From Lepidodermella squamata (taxonomy: Eukaryota > Gastrotricha): a stretch of 64,000 nt of DNA. The position numbers were made by a program, and so were the translations under genes. The notes beneath the pieces are model-generated. The model did no database searches and was not told where the DNA came from. It saw nothing but the letters and a program-made list of their open reading frames with translations. How positions within the stretch are numbered: the first letter of the stretch is position 1; each line of letters begins with the position of its first letter. Of this stretch, positions 62,244-64,000 are shown in pieces. The stretch covers positions 1,674,001 to 1,738,000 of the forward strand of contig JBLDXI010000055.1 of NCBI GenBank assembly GCA_047495785.1, given 5' to 3'.

Positions 62244-63846
62244 TCAACAATGGCCACATCGACAGTGGCAATTTTTCGCTGCATAGCTGGTTACAGGTCG
62301 CTGATGCGTGTGATGGTAGTTGTTGCTCATGTAACGTGGTTTCGGGGCATGGCGCTGCTCCCACTCGGTCACAGCTCGGTCCTGCGAAACATAGTCCGTC
62401 TTCACAGTTTTGTTGACGCCGTATTGGTTCTTATTGGTAGGCCTAAAAAATTGCAAGGTTGCGTACATGAAACAACGATCAGCAAGTATTTTCTTACATC
62501 CATCGAGTTGGTGGACGCCATTGTCGAAGAAGAACGTTGAGAGGCGTCTGAGTAGTCGACTCAGATCTGTGAACATTCTCTACACGGCACGGGCTGTAAG
62601 ATCGTTGATCTGTCGATAAAACGTTAATAAAAGAAAATGAACAAAGATTTTGTAGCTTGACATACTTAAAATAATGCGACTGTGTTCCGTTATTTGGTCA
62701 GCCACCTTACGGCTGAGAGGGTCATTTTCTATGATGGGTACTTCGTAACACTCGCCGTACTGTTCATCGCATATGAGTTGTGAAGCTCGCGGCATATTGC
62801 TGGCACTTCGCGATCGCCTCAGGCCGATCATTCTAGGCGATGAGGGCGGCGAACGCGGCCGACTTGGAAGAGGAGGCATCGGTCGGTGTTGCTTTGGCGG
62901 CAAGATGACTGGAGCTGGGCGACCGGAGACCCACGGCGGCGGTAGCTGCTGGTACCACCATTTCCACCACCACGGCCAATTCGAATACAGCTTCTTGTAA
63001 TAATTGCTGCAAAAATACGGGTTGTTGTGGCCGACGGGAGAACACCCACCGTCGCCGCACGTCGGCCAGCCGTTACACTCGGCGAAGCAGTCGCCCTCGT
63101 GGTTACATCTTATGACCGTTTCCGGGCAATGCTTGTCGTTGCACAGCGATTGGCGGGCTTCGAACGGCAGTTTCAGCTCGAAAACAACCCGGTCGTAGAG
63201 ACTAGCCGGGATCCAGATAGCGGCGCCCGGTTGCAACCGTTCTGTCGGCCCGTCGAAGTAATTGACCAATAAATCTGTTGTTTGCATGTGGCAATTGCCA
63301 CCTCGCTGTTCCGAACCTTGCAAAACGGTAGCTGGGGCATAGCGACCATCGCCGACAAAGCTGAGAACATTGTCGCCCGGAACTATCGGGTGCCGGAATG
63401 CCTCCGCGAAAGAAATGATGTCGAAGACCCAGACTTCTTGTAAATTGGAACTACGAGCTCGGCCGCGGCTGCCCTGGTCGAAGAGGACGAGGAAGCGATC
63501 GCGAGAGATTTCCTGTTTCACTGTCGCCAAATGGTAATAGCCATCCTCAACACGACGAGCCAGAACTTTACGAATCATTAAATTATTTATCAGTCCAATA
63601 TTTTCAATTTTTCAACTCACCAGTTTTGCCGATTAGAGGATTTGTACAGCAGTTGGTTTCGTCAGGCAAGGGAATGTGAGTACACGGTGCGGCGAAGGGC
63701 CCGACTGGGCGGGGGTGAGGGCCGGGTGGGTGTGGCACCGGGTGACACTGATCTGCGGTGTCATAATGCCGCCACCAATAAGGATCGTACCAACTCAGCC
63801 ATGGCAATGCACCGGGCAGAGCAGCTCCAGCTTGGCAAAAGGCCAT
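62244..63846 (-). CDS. DUF4537 (C11orf16-like) protein
   Basis: Four exons (63846-63621, 63565-62666, 62609-62498, 62442-62244) join in frame into 478 residues. Residues about 70-230 match the Tudor-like DUF4537 region of C11orf16: IGKTVLARRVEDGYYH, then RFLVLFDQGS, VVPGDNVLSF-like text, and a second strand set with NYFDGPTE. An N-terminal Trp/Pro-rich segment (WLSWYDPYWWRH) precedes it. After it comes a Cys-rich stretch, an unusual Trp cluster (NWPWWWKWWYQQ), a Pro/Ser/Arg linker, and a Cys/His end (NCHCRCGHC). The last two exons rest on clean splice signals and frame only. Function is unknown; the family is linked to cilia or sperm in other animals. Confidence 0.75.
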
Positions 63847-64000
63847 ATTATTGTGAAATAAAAACCTAATAGAAATCGAAATAATTTTATATAAACCGAA
63901 ATTGCAAGGCGAATCAACGGCAAGCATTCAAAAGTAGAATAACAATCAGCAATATCATTTCTAAAGGAAAATATTCTCAGCAGTATTGAGGCACCGAGTT

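Overview
The window is a gene-dense stretch of an animal nuclear genome. About twenty protein genes, nearly all recognisable as animal orthologues, are packed into 64 kb with no bacterial or viral genes. Most introns are only about 45-70 bp with GT-AG ends. Genes for cilia or flagella (lebercilin, a C11orf16-like DUF4537 protein), a T-box factor, talin and the WAVE-complex subunit NCKAP1 indicate a metazoan. Tiny introns, tight same-strand gene clusters and AG-ended acceptor-like sites just before start codons suggest a compact-genome invertebrate, possibly with spliced-leader trans-splicing. I could not place the phylum.

Layout. 1-3069: 3' part of NCKAP1 (+). 3527-5057: TMEM144-like transporter (-). 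6346-11070: a Nek-like kinase fused to a KY/hillarin-type transglutaminase-like domain (+). 11167-14045: DDX51 and NUS1 (-). 15266-22350: a tight + strand run of FBXO22, SENP8, RNASEH1, POLR3H and TRPC4AP. 22866-24394: a Crypton-type tyrosine-recombinase-derived gene (-). 25976-37062: a complete VPS13 (+). 37596-42854: a short, rearranged talin (+). 44368-46512: a Brachyury-like T-box gene (+). 47515-47958: an orphan Copia protease-like reading frame (+). 48615-54683: a - strand run of PSMA1, CHMP2B, UNC50 and a cholinesterase-like adhesion protein. 56194-59410: lebercilin-like LCA5 (+). 60894-61773: a small secreted protein of unknown role (+). 62244-63846: a DUF4537/C11orf16-like gene (-).

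Functionally most genes are housekeeping: actin and adhesion (NCKAP1, talin), lipid transfer and dolichol synthesis (VPS13, NUS1), ubiquitin and NEDD8 pathways (FBXO22, SENP8, TRPC4AP, PSMA1), RNA and ribosome work (DDX51, POLR3H, RNASEH1), and ESCRT/Golgi traffic (CHMP2B, UNC50). The two same-strand clusters look operon-like. The least ordinary content is the kinase-transglutaminase fusion, the talin whose rod is replaced by about five tandem helical modules (most with proline-rich linkers), the domesticated-looking recombinase gene, and the lone Copia protease fragment.

Exon boundaries come from reading splice signals and family conservation by eye. For the multi-exon genes whose exons I added up, the spliced length is a multiple of three and each join keeps frame.
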